DNA of 34,044 bases. It comes from Parasporobacterium sp. Its GTDB lineage: Bacteria > Bacillota > Clostridia > Lachnospirales > Lachnospiraceae. Below, piece after piece: positions 1 to 8,971 of this stretch. Each line of letters opens with the position of its first letter. Position 1 is the first letter of the stretch. The translations under genes were made by a program, and so were the position numbers. The notes below the pieces were generated by a model, which saw only the letters and a program-made list of their open reading frames with translations, searched no databases and had not been told where the DNA came from. The stretch is from assembly GCA_017515535.1 (NCBI GenBank), contig JAFWFQ010000034.1, positions 1 through 34,044 of the forward strand, in the 5' to 3' direction.

Positions 1-234
1 ACGGCCGAACCCCCAGGCTTTTCCTGTACCGACATGGTCGATCAGAGAACGGTTGTTGAACGGCATGATAAGACCGACATCGCTGATCCCGGAATTTTTC
101 ATGTTGGAAAGCGGAAAATCGATCAGACGGTATCTGCCGCCAAACGGCATTGCGGCAAGGCAGCGTTCCTGAATATACTTGTCGATTTCCTCGATAACAT
201 AATTAGCGGAAATAATACCAATCGTTTTTTTCAT
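1..234 (-). CDS. glgD: GlgD, glucose-1-phosphate adenylyltransferase regulatory subunit (N-terminal part)
   Basis: The reading frame begins at the ATG at 234–232 and stays open for 78 codons to the left edge of the window, so only the N-terminus is present. The visible residues (MKKTIGIISANY near the start, then FGGRYRLIDFPLSN) match the nucleotidyltransferase fold of the GlgC/GlgD family. The usual GlgC glycine-rich AGGQGSRL loop is absent and replaced by IISANY, which is typical of GlgD, the non-catalytic partner that modulates GlgC in ADP-glucose synthesis. The start lies 5 bases after the glgC stop, with a GAGGTGAG ribosome site overlapping that stop, so translation is probably coupled to glgC. 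It is the fourth gene of the glgBPCD operon; glgA probably follows outside the window (inference). Confidence 0.9.
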   Translation of the reverse strand, partial: MKKTIGIISANYVIEEIDKYIQERCLAAMPFGGRYRLIDFPLSNMKNSGISDVGLIMPFNNRSLIDHVGTGKAWGFGR

Positions 235-239
235 TATTC

Positions 240-485
240 TCACCTCGCCCATTCACTTGCGGCACTGACCACAATAATATTTCCGTCCGGATCTTCAATG
301 ATAGAATCATCTTTAATGGTCACGCCTTCGTTTACGATTGCCTTTGTGATCTTGCAGTTTTTCCCGACATGTACGTTCGGAAGCAGGATCGAGTCTTTGA
401 TTTTTGACCCTGTGTCAACAAACACGGCGGTGGCAAGAGAAGAGTGGGTAACGCTTCCTTCAACAACGCATCCGTTGCTGATCAT
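240..485 (-). CDS. glgC: GlgC C-terminal beta-helix part, separated by a frameshift
   Basis: This 81-residue frame starts [12 protein letters not shown] and carries the hexapeptide-like repeats ([18 protein letters not shown], then [14 protein letters not shown]) of the left-handed beta-helix domain that ends ADP-glucose pyrophosphorylases. It is the missing C-terminus of the gene at 482–1372. The two frames overlap as ATGA, so the fragment has its own potential ATG and could be made by termination–reinitiation. One extra base in the T run at 491–495 (plus strand) would join both parts into a protein of about 377 residues, the normal GlgC length. It could be a true mutation, an assembly error or a naturally split gene; the sequence alone cannot decide. 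Confidence 0.75.
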   Translation of the reverse strand: MISNGCVVEGSVTHSSLATAVFVDTGSKIKDSILLPNVHVGKNCKITKAIVNEGVTIKDDSIIEDPDGNIIVVSAASEWAR

Positions 486-1372
486 TGAGGTTTTTCCTTT
501 CCTTTCTTTCCGATATAATGAGCGGGATAGAGGTTGGAGTTTGAGAAGATCTGCGTCCCTTGAGTAAACATCATTGTACCGATGTCCTCGCTGATCATTT
601 CCATCTGGGCTTCATAATAACTGTCGATCGTTCCGACATCCTTCCAGTATCCTTCAAAGCGGTACGGGAAGAGCCTCATTCCTCCGTTCAGCATCGAAGG
701 AATAATATTCTTTCCGAAATCATGCTCGGAGTCTTTTACTTTATGATCTTTCAAAAGTTCCGCACGGAGAACGGACCATTTGAAAATATAGATGCCCATG
801 GAAGCCAAAGTGCTGTCCGGTTTTTTCGGTTTTTCTGAGAATTTGTAGATCCGGCCGTCTTCATTGACTGACATGATCCCGAAACGGCTTGCCTCGGAAA
901 GGGGAACATCATAAACAGAAATCGTAAGATCCGCATCATTATCGATATGTTCCTCAAGCATTTCCGCATAATCCATTTTATAGAGGTGGTCTCCGGAGAG
1001 GACCAGAACATGCTCCGGATTATAGGTGTCGACAAAATCAATATTCCGGTAGATCGCATCTGCAGTTCCGGCATACCAGCTGCCGCCTTTTTCTGTTGCA
1101 TACGGCGGAAGGATATGAACACCTCCGTCTGTAGAATCGAGATCCCAAGGCTCGCCGGTTCCGATATAATGGTTCAGAACAAGCGGCTTATACTGCGTTA
1201 ATACCCCGACTGTATCGATCGAAGAGTTAACACAATTCGAAAGACTGAAGTCGATGATACGGTACTTTCCGGCAAAAGAAACTGCCGGTTTTGCAATGTT
1301 TTTTGTCAGTGCTCCGAGCCGGCTTCCCTGTCCGCCGGCAAGAAGCATGGCAATGCATTTCTTTCCTGCCAT
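482..1372 (-). CDS. glgC: Glucose-1-phosphate adenylyltransferase GlgC, catalytic part, frameshifted
   Basis: GlgC makes ADP-glucose from ATP and glucose-1-phosphate, the committed step of bacterial glycogen synthesis. The 296 residues contain the full catalytic domain: the nucleotide loop [12 protein letters not shown] (about residues 12–23), [37 protein letters not shown] and [10 protein letters not shown]. The frame then runs off into KEKPQ and stops at 484–482, before the beta-helix domain, which continues in another frame at 240–485. The family usually has about 380 residues. The start at 1372 follows a GGAGGTG ribosome site, and 59 bases separate it from glgP upstream. Loss of the C-terminal domain would be expected to damage allosteric control and oligomerisation (family knowledge), so whether the shift is real matters. 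Confidence 0.9.
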   Translation of the reverse strand: MAGKKCIAMLLAGGQGSRLGALTKNIAKPAVSFAGKYRIIDFSLSNCVNSSIDTVGVLTQYKPLVLNHYIGTGEPWDLDSTDGGVHILPPYATEKGGSWYAGTADAIYRNIDFVDTYNPEHVLVLSGDHLYKMDYAEMLEEHIDNDADLTISVYDVPLSEASRFGIMSVNEDGRIYKFSEKPKKPDSTLASMGIYIFKWSVLRAELLKDHKVKDSEHDFGKNIIPSMLNGGMRLFPYRFEGYWKDVGTIDSYYEAQMEMISEDIGTMMFTQGTQIFSNSNLYPAHYIGKKGKEKPQ

Positions 1373-1431
1373 TTTACTACACCTCCAAGTACATAATAGT
1401 TCACAGATCCGCAGATGATCATGAAAGAAGA

Positions 1432-3867
1432 TTACCTGTGGTTTACGTGCCAGATCTCATCCGCATACTCCCGGATCGTTCGATCGCTGGAGAAAAAGGC
1501 AGATCCGGCGATATTTGTCAGAGACATCGCACCCCATTGCTTCCCGTCTCTGTATATCTGATCTAAATGTTCAAATGCTTTGATATAAGAATCAAAATCT
1601 TTTAAAACAAAAAATTCATCTCCTCTTGTCAGAAGATCATCGTAGACCCCCCAGAAGCCGATGGACTGGCCACGACCGTCTTTCAATGTTCCGTCAACCA
1701 GTTGGGAGGTAAGTCTCTTCAGACGGTAATCAGAATCGACGGTCTCCTGAGAGTTATAACCGCCAAACATCGTATAATTCGAAGTCTCATCAGAGGTCAG
1801 TCCGAAGATCTCCATATTTTCCGGTCCGACCTGTTCGAGGATCTCGACGTTTGCGCCGTCAAGCGTTCCAAGCGTGATCGCGCCGTTCATCATAAATTTC
1901 ATATTACCGGTTCCGCTCGCTTCTTTTCCGGCAGTTGAGATCTGTTCGGAAATATCCGCTGCCGGATAGATCAGCTGGGCATTGGAAACACAGAAGTTCT
2001 CAACAAAGATGACCTTGATCTTCTTGCTTACGACCGGGTCGGAATTTACCAGAAGGACAACGGTATTGATCAGGTGGACAACTTCTTTCGCAAAAGAATA
2101 CCCCTGAGCAGCCTTGCCGGCAAAAACAAACGTATACGGATTGATATCCAAATCAGGGTTTTCCTTTAGCCTGTTATAAAGATCAAGTACTTTAAAAACG
2201 TTCAGAAGCTGCCTTTTATAAGCATGGATCCGCTTGACCTGAATATCAAAGACCGAATCCGGATCCACCAGGATTCCGGATGTCCGTTTGATATAATTGG
2301 AAAGGCGTACCTTATTCTCCCGCTTCACGGCTTTTAATTTTTCCGCAATTCCCGGGTCGAAGCAATGGGTACGGAGCTGACCGATCTCATGGAAATCAGA
2401 AAGCCAGCCGTCTCCGATCGTTTCCGTGATCAGGGATGCCAACGCAGGATTCGATTGAATCATAAACCGGCGATGGCTGATCCCGTTCGTTTTATTGTTA
2501 AAGCGTTCCGGATAGAGATTGTATAAATCCCGGAACGTCTCTTTTTTTAGGATCTCGGTATGGAGAGCCGCAACTCCGTTAACGGAATGACTGCAGATGA
2601 TCGACAGATTCGCCATATGGATCGTATTGTCCCATAAAATGGAAGTACGATGGAGCGTCTCGTAATCTGTGATCCCTCGTTTTTCCATATCTTCCCGGAA
2701 TCTTCGGTCGATCTCCTCGATGATCATATAGACTCTCGGAAGAAGTTCTTTGAACATGTCAATCGGCCATTTTTCCATTGCTTCCGGAAGAACGGTATGG
2801 TTCGTAAAGGAGATCGAATTCTTTGTAATTGTCCAGGCATCATCCCATTCCAGTTTTTCTTCATCGATCAGGATGCGGATGAGCTCCGGAATACAGAGAG
2901 TCGGATGGGTATCGTTGATATGGATCCCGACCCGGTCAGGGAACTGAACCCACTGGTCAGTTCCATAGCGTTCTTTGTAGTCTTTGATAATATTTGCAAG
3001 TCCTGCTGCAACCATCAGGTATTCCTGACGCAGTCGCAGCTTGCGGCCCATGCCGTTGCTGTCATCCGGATAAAGGATGGTGGTCATAGCATCGACCTCG
3101 CATTTTTCCTTCATCGCCGCCGCGTAATCGCCTTGATTAAAGGCTTTCATATCAATCGTCTCCCGCATCGGATGAGCCTCAAAAAGATGGAGGACACCGA
3201 CGTTATGACCGCCCTCTCCAACGATCGGAACATCATATGGGACTGCGCAGACACACTGATAACCCTTGTGCTCAAAATGGGTCTCCCCGTCGACATAGGT
3301 ACGGTCGACCCTGCCGCCGAATTTTACGATTACGGTATCTTCCGGATGTTTTACTTCCCAGGGATAATCATTTTCAAGCCATGCATCCGGAAGCTCTGTC
3401 TGCTTTCCGTTTACGATCTTCTGGCGGAACAGACCGAATTTATAACGGAGACCTACACCGCAGCCCTCGATCCCGACTGCAGCCATCGAATCAAGAAAGC
3501 AGGCGGCAAGTCTTCCGAGACCTCCGTTTCCGAGACCAGGGTCAGGCTCAAACGCACAGAGCGCATCCAGGCTGTCGCCCATTTCGGCAAGCGATTCGGA
3601 TACGATCTCACGAACTCCTAAGTTGCAGAGATAGTTCTCCAGAAGCCGGCCGATCAGGAACTCCATGGAAAAATAAAAGATCTTCTTATTATTTGTGGCA
3701 ATCGATTCACGGACGTTTTCGGATCGGATCGTTCCCGCTTCGGTCGCGACCATATCTGCAAGTGCCATATATTTTTCATAACCGCTACATTTTTCGTACG
3801 GCTTTGCATAAATACTCTTTATCGTCTGTTCAAAGTTTAGTTTAAAGCTTTCTTTGCTGCTGAACAT
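1432..3867 (-). CDS. glgP: Glycogen/alpha-glucan phosphorylase
   Basis: GlgP releases glucose-1-phosphate from the non-reducing ends of alpha-1,4-glucan, using pyridoxal phosphate. The protein has 811 residues, normal for the family. Seen are [17 protein letters not shown] near residue 110, [16 protein letters not shown] mid-protein, the [12 protein letters not shown] segment and the PLP site [12 protein letters not shown], with the Schiff-base lysine at residue 657 (codon 1899–1897). The frame is open further upstream to 3981, but that would overlap glgB by 89 bases and add unrelated residues. ATG at 3867 gives the family N-terminus [12 protein letters not shown], with GAGGAG 13 bases upstream, and leaves 25 bases after the glgB stop. 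It pairs glycogen breakdown with synthesis genes in one operon. Confidence 0.95.
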   Translation of the reverse strand: MFSSKESFKLNFEQTIKSIYAKPYEKCSGYEKYMALADMVATEAGTIRSENVRESIATNNKKIFYFSMEFLIGRLLENYLCNLGVREIVSESLAEMGDSLDALCAFEPDPGLGNGGLGRLAACFLDSMAAVGIEGCGVGLRYKFGLFRQKIVNGKQTELPDAWLENDYPWEVKHPEDTVIVKFGGRVDRTYVDGETHFEHKGYQCVCAVPYDVPIVGEGGHNVGVLHLFEAHPMRETIDMKAFNQGDYAAAMKEKCEVDAMTTILYPDDSNGMGRKLRLRQEYLMVAAGLANIIKDYKERYGTDQWVQFPDRVGIHINDTHPTLCIPELIRILIDEEKLEWDDAWTITKNSISFTNHTVLPEAMEKWPIDMFKELLPRVYMIIEEIDRRFREDMEKRGITDYETLHRTSILWDNTIHMANLSIICSHSVNGVAALHTEILKKETFRDLYNLYPERFNNKTNGISHRRFMIQSNPALASLITETIGDGWLSDFHEIGQLRTHCFDPGIAEKLKAVKRENKVRLSNYIKRTSGILVDPDSVFDIQVKRIHAYKRQLLNVFKVLDLYNRLKENPDLDINPYTFVFAGKAAQGYSFAKEVVHLINTVVLLVNSDPVVSKKIKVIFVENFCVSNAQLIYPAADISEQISTAGKEASGTGNMKFMMNGAITLGTLDGANVEILEQVGPENMEIFGLTSDETSNYTMFGGYNSQETVDSDYRLKRLTSQLVDGTLKDGRGQSIGFWGVYDDLLTRGDEFFVLKDFDSYIKAFEHLDQIYRDGKQWGAMSLTNIAGSAFFSSDRTIREYADEIWHVNHR

Positions 3868-3892
3868 AAATAGTAAAGTTCTCCTCACAGTG

Positions 3893-5833
3893 TTATTTAT
3901 TGTTTGCTTTTCTTGCCTGACGTTTCCAGACACAGCCGCCGACCGGTGGTACGGTGATCTCAATGGAGTAGGGCTGTCCATGCATCGGGATTTTCTTTGC
4001 GGTTACGGTTTTGGAAAGCGTCTGTCCGCTTCCGCCGTACTCCGGAAGGTCTGAATTAAAGACCTCTTTGTAAACCCCCGGCTTCGGAACGCCGATCCGG
4101 AATTCGCGGTAAGTCTGGACACCGAAATTCAGAACACAGATCAGCTGGCTTCTTCCTCCCGAGCTGGTCCTGAGATAACTTAATACATTTTGCCCTGAGT
4201 TATCTGCATCGAGCCAGGTAAAGCCGGACCAGTCGTGGTCATTGGTATAGAGTGCTTTTTCTTTTTTATAAAAATGATTCAGAGCTTTGATATAGTCTTT
4301 ATGTTTTGCGTGTGCCTCATAATCAAGCATGAACCATTCGAGTTCTTCATATTCCCGCCATTCAATAAATTCAGCAAGTTCACTGCCCATGAAATTCAGT
4401 TTCTTTCCGGGGTGGGTCATCTGGTAGAGAAGAAGAAGTCTTAAGTTCGCAAACTGTCTCCAGTAATCTCCCGGCATACGGCCGATCAGAGACTTCTTCC
4501 CATGGACGACTTCGTCATGCGACAGCGGGAGAATAAAGTTCTCGTTAAATGCGTACATCATCGAGAAGGTCAGCAGTCCGTGGAATTCACTCCGGGACGG
4601 GAAATCCGTTGACATAAACCGCAGCGTATCGTTCATCCAGCCCATATCCCATTTATAGTGGAAGCCGAGACCGCCGTCATCCGGAGGATAGGTTACAAGC
4701 GGCCAGGCGGTGCTTTCCTCCGCAATCATATAGACTTCAGGGAAATATTGTCCGACCATACGTGACAGTTCCTGAAGAAAGAAGATCGCGTTCAGGTCAG
4801 CTTCCGTACCATCTTTGTTAAACCGCTTTTGTTTTTCGTCATCGATTCCGAAATTCATATAGAGAATGCTGCTGACTCCGTCCACGCGGATTCCGTCCGC
4901 ATGGAATTGTTCAAGCCAGAACATCGCGGAAGAGAGCAGGAATGAACGGACCTCTCCGCGGCCGTAATCAAATTTGAACGTGCCCCAGTTCGGATGTTCC
5001 ATTTCTTCGTAGAGCTTTCGCCCGTTGAAAGAACAAAGTCCGTGGGAATCCCGGCAGAAATGACCGGGTACCCAATCCAGAATCACATTGATGCCGGATT
5101 TATGGCAGCAGTCGATCAGATACATCAGATCTTGCGGTGTCCCGTATCGGCTCGTTGCAGAGAAGAAGCCGGTCGTCTGATATCCCCAGGAAGCATCCAG
5201 CGGATGTTCCATGACCGGAAGGATCTCAATATGGGTATACCCCATCTTCTTTACATAGGGAACAAGGCTTTCTGCCAGTTCCCGGTAAGTATAATACTCA
5301 CTGCATTTTATATTGTCCGGATCCTCTTCCGAAACGGGATGACGTTTCCAGGAACCGAGATGGACCTCGTAAATATTTCCGGGCTCTTTAAAATGGTTCT
5401 TTGTTTTCCGCTTCTCCATCCAGGCCTGATCCTGCCATCCATATTTCAGATCCCAGATCACAGATGCTGTTTCCGGCCGTTTCTCGGAATAGATGGCATA
5501 AGGGTCTGCTTTATAAAGAAGCTTTCCCTTGGAAGTTTCAATCAGATACTTATAACACATGCCTTTTTTCGGGCCTTTGATCAGACCGGTCCATACGCCG
5601 CTTTTTCCGACATGCTCGAGATAATCACCACCGTCAAGACAGCTTCCGTCCCGGCTTTTCCAGTCGTTCCAGTCGCCGATCACGGACACACTTTTAACAA
5701 ACGGTGCCCAGACCGTAAAACGAACGCCGGCTTTTTCAATATGTGACCCAAAAATGTGATAAGCGTGGTAATATTTTCCCTCGCCAAAGATGAATAAAAG
5801 ATCTTCCGTTGGAACTGAAGATAGTTTTTGCAA
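3893..5833 (-). CDS. glgB: 1,4-alpha-glucan branching enzyme
   Basis: GlgB cuts alpha-1,4 chains and re-attaches them as alpha-1,6 branches. A CBM48-like domain (FTVWAPFVKSVSVIGDWNDW) precedes the GH13 barrel, with GYQTTGFFSATSRYG, VILDWVPGHF, the nucleophile region GIRVDGVSS (Asp318 in this numbering), IAEESTAWP (acid/base) and LSHDEVVHGK. An all-beta C-terminal domain ends the protein. An upstream ATG at 5878 is possible but lies in the promoter: the TATAAT at 5872–5867 would fall inside the coding region. The TTG at 5833–5831, ten bases after AGGGGAAGG, gives 646 residues and a sensible leader of about 25 bases, so I prefer it. The usual RVDAVASMLY motif reads RVDGVSSILY here; the catalytic Asp is kept. 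First gene of the glycogen operon. Confidence 0.93.
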   Translation of the reverse strand: MQKLSSVPTEDLLFIFGEGKYYHAYHIFGSHIEKAGVRFTVWAPFVKSVSVIGDWNDWKSRDGSCLDGGDYLEHVGKSGVWTGLIKGPKKGMCYKYLIETSKGKLLYKADPYAIYSEKRPETASVIWDLKYGWQDQAWMEKRKTKNHFKEPGNIYEVHLGSWKRHPVSEEDPDNIKCSEYYTYRELAESLVPYVKKMGYTHIEILPVMEHPLDASWGYQTTGFFSATSRYGTPQDLMYLIDCCHKSGINVILDWVPGHFCRDSHGLCSFNGRKLYEEMEHPNWGTFKFDYGRGEVRSFLLSSAMFWLEQFHADGIRVDGVSSILYMNFGIDDEKQKRFNKDGTEADLNAIFFLQELSRMVGQYFPEVYMIAEESTAWPLVTYPPDDGGLGFHYKWDMGWMNDTLRFMSTDFPSRSEFHGLLTFSMMYAFNENFILPLSHDEVVHGKKSLIGRMPGDYWRQFANLRLLLLYQMTHPGKKLNFMGSELAEFIEWREYEELEWFMLDYEAHAKHKDYIKALNHFYKKEKALYTNDHDWSGFTWLDADNSGQNVLSYLRTSSGGRSQLICVLNFGVQTYREFRIGVPKPGVYKEVFNSDLPEYGGSGQTLSKTVTAKKIPMHGQPYSIEITVPPVGGCVWKRQARKANNK

Positions 5834-5866
5834 TATATTTGATCCTTCCCCTAAATTGTTGATTTC

Positions 5867-5895
5867 ATTATAGCACATGAATCCTGTTTGTGGGC
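5867..5895 (-). promoter_or_regulatory. Promoter of the glgBPCD operon
   Basis: On the minus strand a perfect TATAAT (5872–5867) is preceded by TGTGC, giving an extended −10 look. A recognisable −35 is weak (GCCCAC at 17-base spacing, 5895–5890). The predicted transcription start is near 5860, downstream of the first ATG of the frame, which supports the TTG start of glgB at 5833. Confidence 0.6.
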
Positions 5896-5921
5896 ATTAA
5901 CTTTCGGGACTGAAAAAGCAT

Positions 5922-5950
5922 TTGACAAAGCACGATTCTGCGTAGATACT
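5922..5950 (+). promoter_or_regulatory. Promoter of the endA-type nuclease operon
   Basis: A perfect TTGACA (5922–5927) is followed after 17 bases by GATACT (5945–5950, four of six consensus bases). It lies back to back with the glgB promoter. The predicted start near 5957 leaves a leader of about 32 bases containing the AGGAG of the downstream gene. Confidence 0.65.
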
Positions 5951-5988
5951 GAAACTTGGACAATCTTTCACACACAGGAGTAGACGGG

Positions 5989-6765
5989 ATGTTTGAAAAT
6001 AACGATAATAAAAAAGAATCCGGCAATAATAAGACAAAACGGCGTCTGACGGAGGTTGGAATCGCGGTCCTGATCCTCCTCGCGCTTATCATAATCAAAA
6101 TCGTTGCAGGAGGGAAAACAACACCGACCGGTGGGACAGCAATATCCCCCACGATCTTTGATTTTTACCAGTTGGACATTCCGGATTTTGACGGGAAAAC
6201 TTATGTCAAAGAGATCCAGAACGGTGTCAGCTTGTTTAAGCCGGATGAGATCACAGATACATATTATACCCATCTTTCGGAGCTGGACGTACTCGGAAGA
6301 GCCGGCTTTGCAATGATGTGTGCGGACGAAGAGCATATTCAGGAAGGGGAAAGGTCAAGCATTTCAGATCTGAAGCCTTCCGGATGGCACAGCGGCGGAT
6401 TTTATGAAAGAAGCCATCTCCTGATGTGGAAACTGACAGGATTAAATAAGCTCGAGAATCTTGTGACCGGAACTACAACCTTTAATGAAAAGAATATGCA
6501 GGACTACGAAAAAAAGGTGACGCGGTATCTCTGGGATCATCCGGAAAATCATGTCATGTACCGGGTCACGCCGCTCTTTAAAGACAAGGAACTTGTCTGC
6601 AGGGGTGTTCTTATGGAGGCATACTCTGTTGAGGATGACGGGGCACTGGAATTTTGCGTCTTTGTTTACAATGCAGAACCCGGAGCGGAAATTGATTATC
6701 TGACCGGAGACTACATGGAGAATGCGGAAAACATGACGCAGGAAAGACCGGAACAGCAGAATTAA
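5989..6765 (+). CDS. Membrane-anchored DNA/RNA non-specific endonuclease (EndA/DNA-entry nuclease family)
   Basis: A 258-residue protein with a charged N-terminus, one membrane segment (about residues 24–41) and an extracytoplasmic nuclease domain. The core reads YERSHLLMWKLTG (139–151), NLVTGTTTFNEKNM (157–170), YRVTPLF (191–197) and MEAYSVED. This is the DRGH/DRSH-type beta-beta-alpha-metal nuclease signature, with His143 as the expected general base. The first acidic residue is Glu rather than the usual Asp. Relatives degrade extracellular DNA or make single strands during DNA uptake. The frame also opens with a TTG at 5956, but the ATG at 5989 has AGGAG eight bases upstream. It heads the long plus-strand gene array, 11 bases before nnrD. 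A role in competence or nutrient scavenging is inference. Confidence 0.85.
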   Translation: MFENNDNKKESGNNKTKRRLTEVGIAVLILLALIIIKIVAGGKTTPTGGTAISPTIFDFYQLDIPDFDGKTYVKEIQNGVSLFKPDEITDTYYTHLSELDVLGRAGFAMMCADEEHIQEGERSSISDLKPSGWHSGGFYERSHLLMWKLTGLNKLENLVTGTTTFNEKNMQDYEKKVTRYLWDHPENHVMYRVTPLFKDKELVCRGVLMEAYSVEDDGALEFCVFVYNAEPGAEIDYLTGDYMENAENMTQERPEQQN

Positions 6766-6776
6766 GGATTTTGAAT

Positions 6777-7625
6777 ATGCAGTATATTGACAAAGAGTAT
6801 TTACGAAAATGGATTCCGGAACGTAAACCGGATGCCCATAAAGGCGATTTCGGGAAGATCTTGTTTTTTGCCGGAAGTACCGGAATGGCCGGAGCGGCAG
6901 CTCTTTCCGGAAGGGCAGCACTTCGAAGCGGGGCAGGGCTGGTCCGTTTTCTGCTTCCTTCCTTATCTGATCCGATTTACCCGATCTTACAGGTCCTTGT
7001 CCCGGAAGCAACGTGTATCACGCCGGAGCAGATCCCGGATTATAATGAATATGATGCAATCGCTGTCGGGAGCGGACTGGGCGAGGGACAGGAACGGATC
7101 GGGATCCTTGAACAGATCCTGAAGAACTATGAGGGGAAACTTCTCCTCGATGCGGACGCCTTAAACTCGATCGCGAAAGAAACGATCAGCAGGGATACAT
7201 TCGAATCTTCCAAAGCGGAGCTTGTTATTACGCCCCATGTCGGGGAAGCAAAGAGACTTCTTGGTGGGAACGAACAGATCCGGACTCCGGAGGAACGGCT
7301 GAATGCTGTCAGAGAATTATCAAACCGTTTTTGCGCAGTAACAGTCCTGAAAGGAAACGGGACGCTGATCTGTACTCCGGAAGGAGAAGTTTTGGAAAAC
7401 ACAACCGGAAATCCGGGAATGGCAACTGCCGGTTCCGGAGATGTTCTGTCCGGGATCATTACAGCCTTATCCGGTCAGGGTATCCCTTCTTTTCCTGCGG
7501 CAGCCTGCGGCGTTTTTCTTCACGGGAAAGCGGGAGATATAGCAGCCGATAAACTCGGACAGATCAGCCTTAACGCGGGCGATCTTGTCAACAGTCTTCC
7601 AGATGCATTTATGGAGGTAGTATGA
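6777..7625 (+). CDS. nnrD: ADP-dependent (S)-NAD(P)H-hydrate dehydratase
   Basis: NnrD repairs damaged nicotinamide cofactors by dehydrating S-NAD(P)H-hydrate at the expense of ADP. The 282 residues show a ribokinase-like fold: DFGKILFFAGSTGMAGAA near the N-terminus, LLLDADALN mid-protein, VITPHVGEAKRLL, and NTTGNPGMATAGSGDVLSG, where Asp222 is the expected catalytic base. It is a stand-alone dehydratase without the NnrE epimerase domain that is fused in many bacteria. The ATG at 6777 has AAGGA eight bases upstream; a TTG two codons earlier is too close to that site. Its stop overlaps the next start as ATGA, so translation is coupled to the decarboxylase gene. Confidence 0.92.
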   Translation: MQYIDKEYLRKWIPERKPDAHKGDFGKILFFAGSTGMAGAAALSGRAALRSGAGLVRFLLPSLSDPIYPILQVLVPEATCITPEQIPDYNEYDAIAVGSGLGEGQERIGILEQILKNYEGKLLLDADALNSIAKETISRDTFESSKAELVITPHVGEAKRLLGGNEQIRTPEERLNAVRELSNRFCAVTVLKGNGTLICTPEGEVLENTTGNPGMATAGSGDVLSGIITALSGQGIPSFPAAACGVFLHGKAGDIAADKLGQISLNAGDLVNSLPDAFMEVV

Positions 7626-8971
7626 AAGACCTTTTATACAATAAACTGATCCAGTATTCGAAGTCGGGAATCTATCCGTTCTGCATGCCCGGCCATAAAC
7701 GGAACTTTAAGGTCCCGGGCATTGAGAATCCGTATGATATCGATATCACGGAAGTCGATGGGTTTGATAATCTCCACGACCCGTCCGGAATCTTATTGGA
7801 GATCGAGAAACGGATCGCCAGTATCTACAATGTCCCGTATGCTTTTTTATCGGTGAACGGGAGCAGTGCGGGGATCCTTGCGTCAATCTCGGCCGTTCCG
7901 AAAGGCGGAGCACTTTGCGTAGCGCGAAACTGCCATAAATCGGTCTTTGACGGAGTCTCCATCAGCGGCCGGAAAGTTTATTATACTTATCCGGAAGAAA
8001 TCGTTCCGGACAGCATGATCTTTGGCGGAGTTTCTGCAGCCAATGTCGAGCGGTATCTGAAACGTCACAGCAATATCAAGGCGGTCGTCATTACTTCCCC
8101 GACCTATGAAGGCTTTTTGTCAGACGTTAAGAAAATCGCGGATACAGCCCATAAATACGGTGCGCTCCTGATCGTTGATGAGGCCCATGGGGCCCATATG
8201 CCTTATCATGATGAGTTCCCGGTTTCCGCGCTTTATCTCGGGGCGGATATTGTTGTTCAGAGTCTTCATAAGACACTTCCGTCGTTGAACCAGACGGCAC
8301 TCGTTTTTGTAAACGGGGATTCGGAACTTGCAAGGAGGGTCCAGAGAGCACTCAGCTTCTTTACGACGACCTCTCCATCCTACGGTCTTCTTGCAAGCAT
8401 TGAATACTGTGTTGAATGGTGCGTGGAAAACGAAAAAGAGTTTGATGAATATGTGAAAAACCTCTCTTCCTTCCGGGAGCGATGCAGCCAGCTTCAGGCG
8501 GTCCAGCTTCTCGGACGGGAACTGATCGGGGAGTATCATATCTTTGATATGGATCCTTCCAAACTTGCATTTCTCTGTAACGATATACCGGGTACGGATA
8601 TGCGGCGGTATCTTTTGCATGAGCATAAGCTTGAGATGGAGGCGGCCGGACCGGTCCATGTCCTCGGAATGACGAGTGTCATGGATACGGAAGAGGGATT
8701 CCAGCGGCTGTTTAAAGGTCTTGCGGATGCTGCAAAGATCCAAAGCTATCCGAAAGAGCCGCGCTATTATGAAGATAAACAATTGGAACGGATCGCTCTT
8801 TTGAATCTCGGAAAGGCAGGAAGAGTATACAAAGATTTTATTTATCTTTATCCGCCGGGATGCCCGATCCTTGCTCCGGGTGAAGTTTTCACAAAGGAAA
8901 TAAAAGAAAAAATCATGGGCTATATAGATCAGGGACTGGAAGTGATAGAATGGGAAAGATTTACTTTTTAA
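7622..8971 (+). CDS. Orn/Lys/Arg decarboxylase family protein (YaaO/SpeA-type, PLP enzyme)
   Basis: A 449-residue fold-type I PLP enzyme. Seen are FCMPGHKRNF near the N-terminus, DITEVDGFDNLHDP, FLSVNGSSAGILA (phosphate-binding region), LIVDEAHGAHMPY with the pyridine-binding Asp186, and SLHKTLPSLNQT with the Schiff-base Lys217. Family members remove CO2 from arginine, lysine or ornithine to make polyamine precursors; the exact substrate cannot be read from sequence. In Bacillus subtilis yaaO precedes tmk and holB; here it precedes a guanylate-kinase-like gene and holB. The gene overlaps nnrD by 4 bases and its 3' end overlaps the next start by 22 bases. Confidence 0.9.
   Translation: MKDLLYNKLIQYSKSGIYPFCMPGHKRNFKVPGIENPYDIDITEVDGFDNLHDPSGILLEIEKRIASIYNVPYAFLSVNGSSAGILASISAVPKGGALCVARNCHKSVFDGVSISGRKVYYTYPEEIVPDSMIFGGVSAANVERYLKRHSNIKAVVITSPTYEGFLSDVKKIADTAHKYGALLIVDEAHGAHMPYHDEFPVSALYLGADIVVQSLHKTLPSLNQTALVFVNGDSELARRVQRALSFFTTTSPSYGLLASIEYCVEWCVENEKEFDEYVKNLSSFRERCSQLQAVQLLGRELIGEYHIFDMDPSKLAFLCNDIPGTDMRRYLLHEHKLEMEAAGPVHVLGMTSVMDTEEGFQRLFKGLADAAKIQSYPKEPRYYEDKQLERIALLNLGKAGRVYKDFIYLYPPGCPILAPGEVFTKEIKEKIMGYIDQGLEVIEWERFTF

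Noticed and set aside
482..500. Programmed −1 frameshift in glgC
   Set aside because: The site GGAAAAACC does not fit a standard X XXY YYZ heptamer in the reading frame and no downstream stimulator was identified; an indel is more likely.
34..567. Plus-strand 177-codon frame across glgD and glgC
   Set aside because: It is antisense to clear glgD and glgC coding sequence and has no family resemblance.
2650..3621. 323-codon plus-strand frame inside glgP
   Set aside because: Antisense shadow of a conserved enzyme gene, with a composition typical of mirrored codons.
1432..3981. GlgP start at 3981
   Set aside because: It would overlap glgB by 89 bases and add residues unlike the family; the ATG at 3867 gives the family N-terminus.
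3893..5878. glgB start at the ATG at 5878
   Set aside because: That start lies upstream of the TATAAT; the predicted transcript begins after it. TTG at 5833 with AGGGGAAGG fits better.
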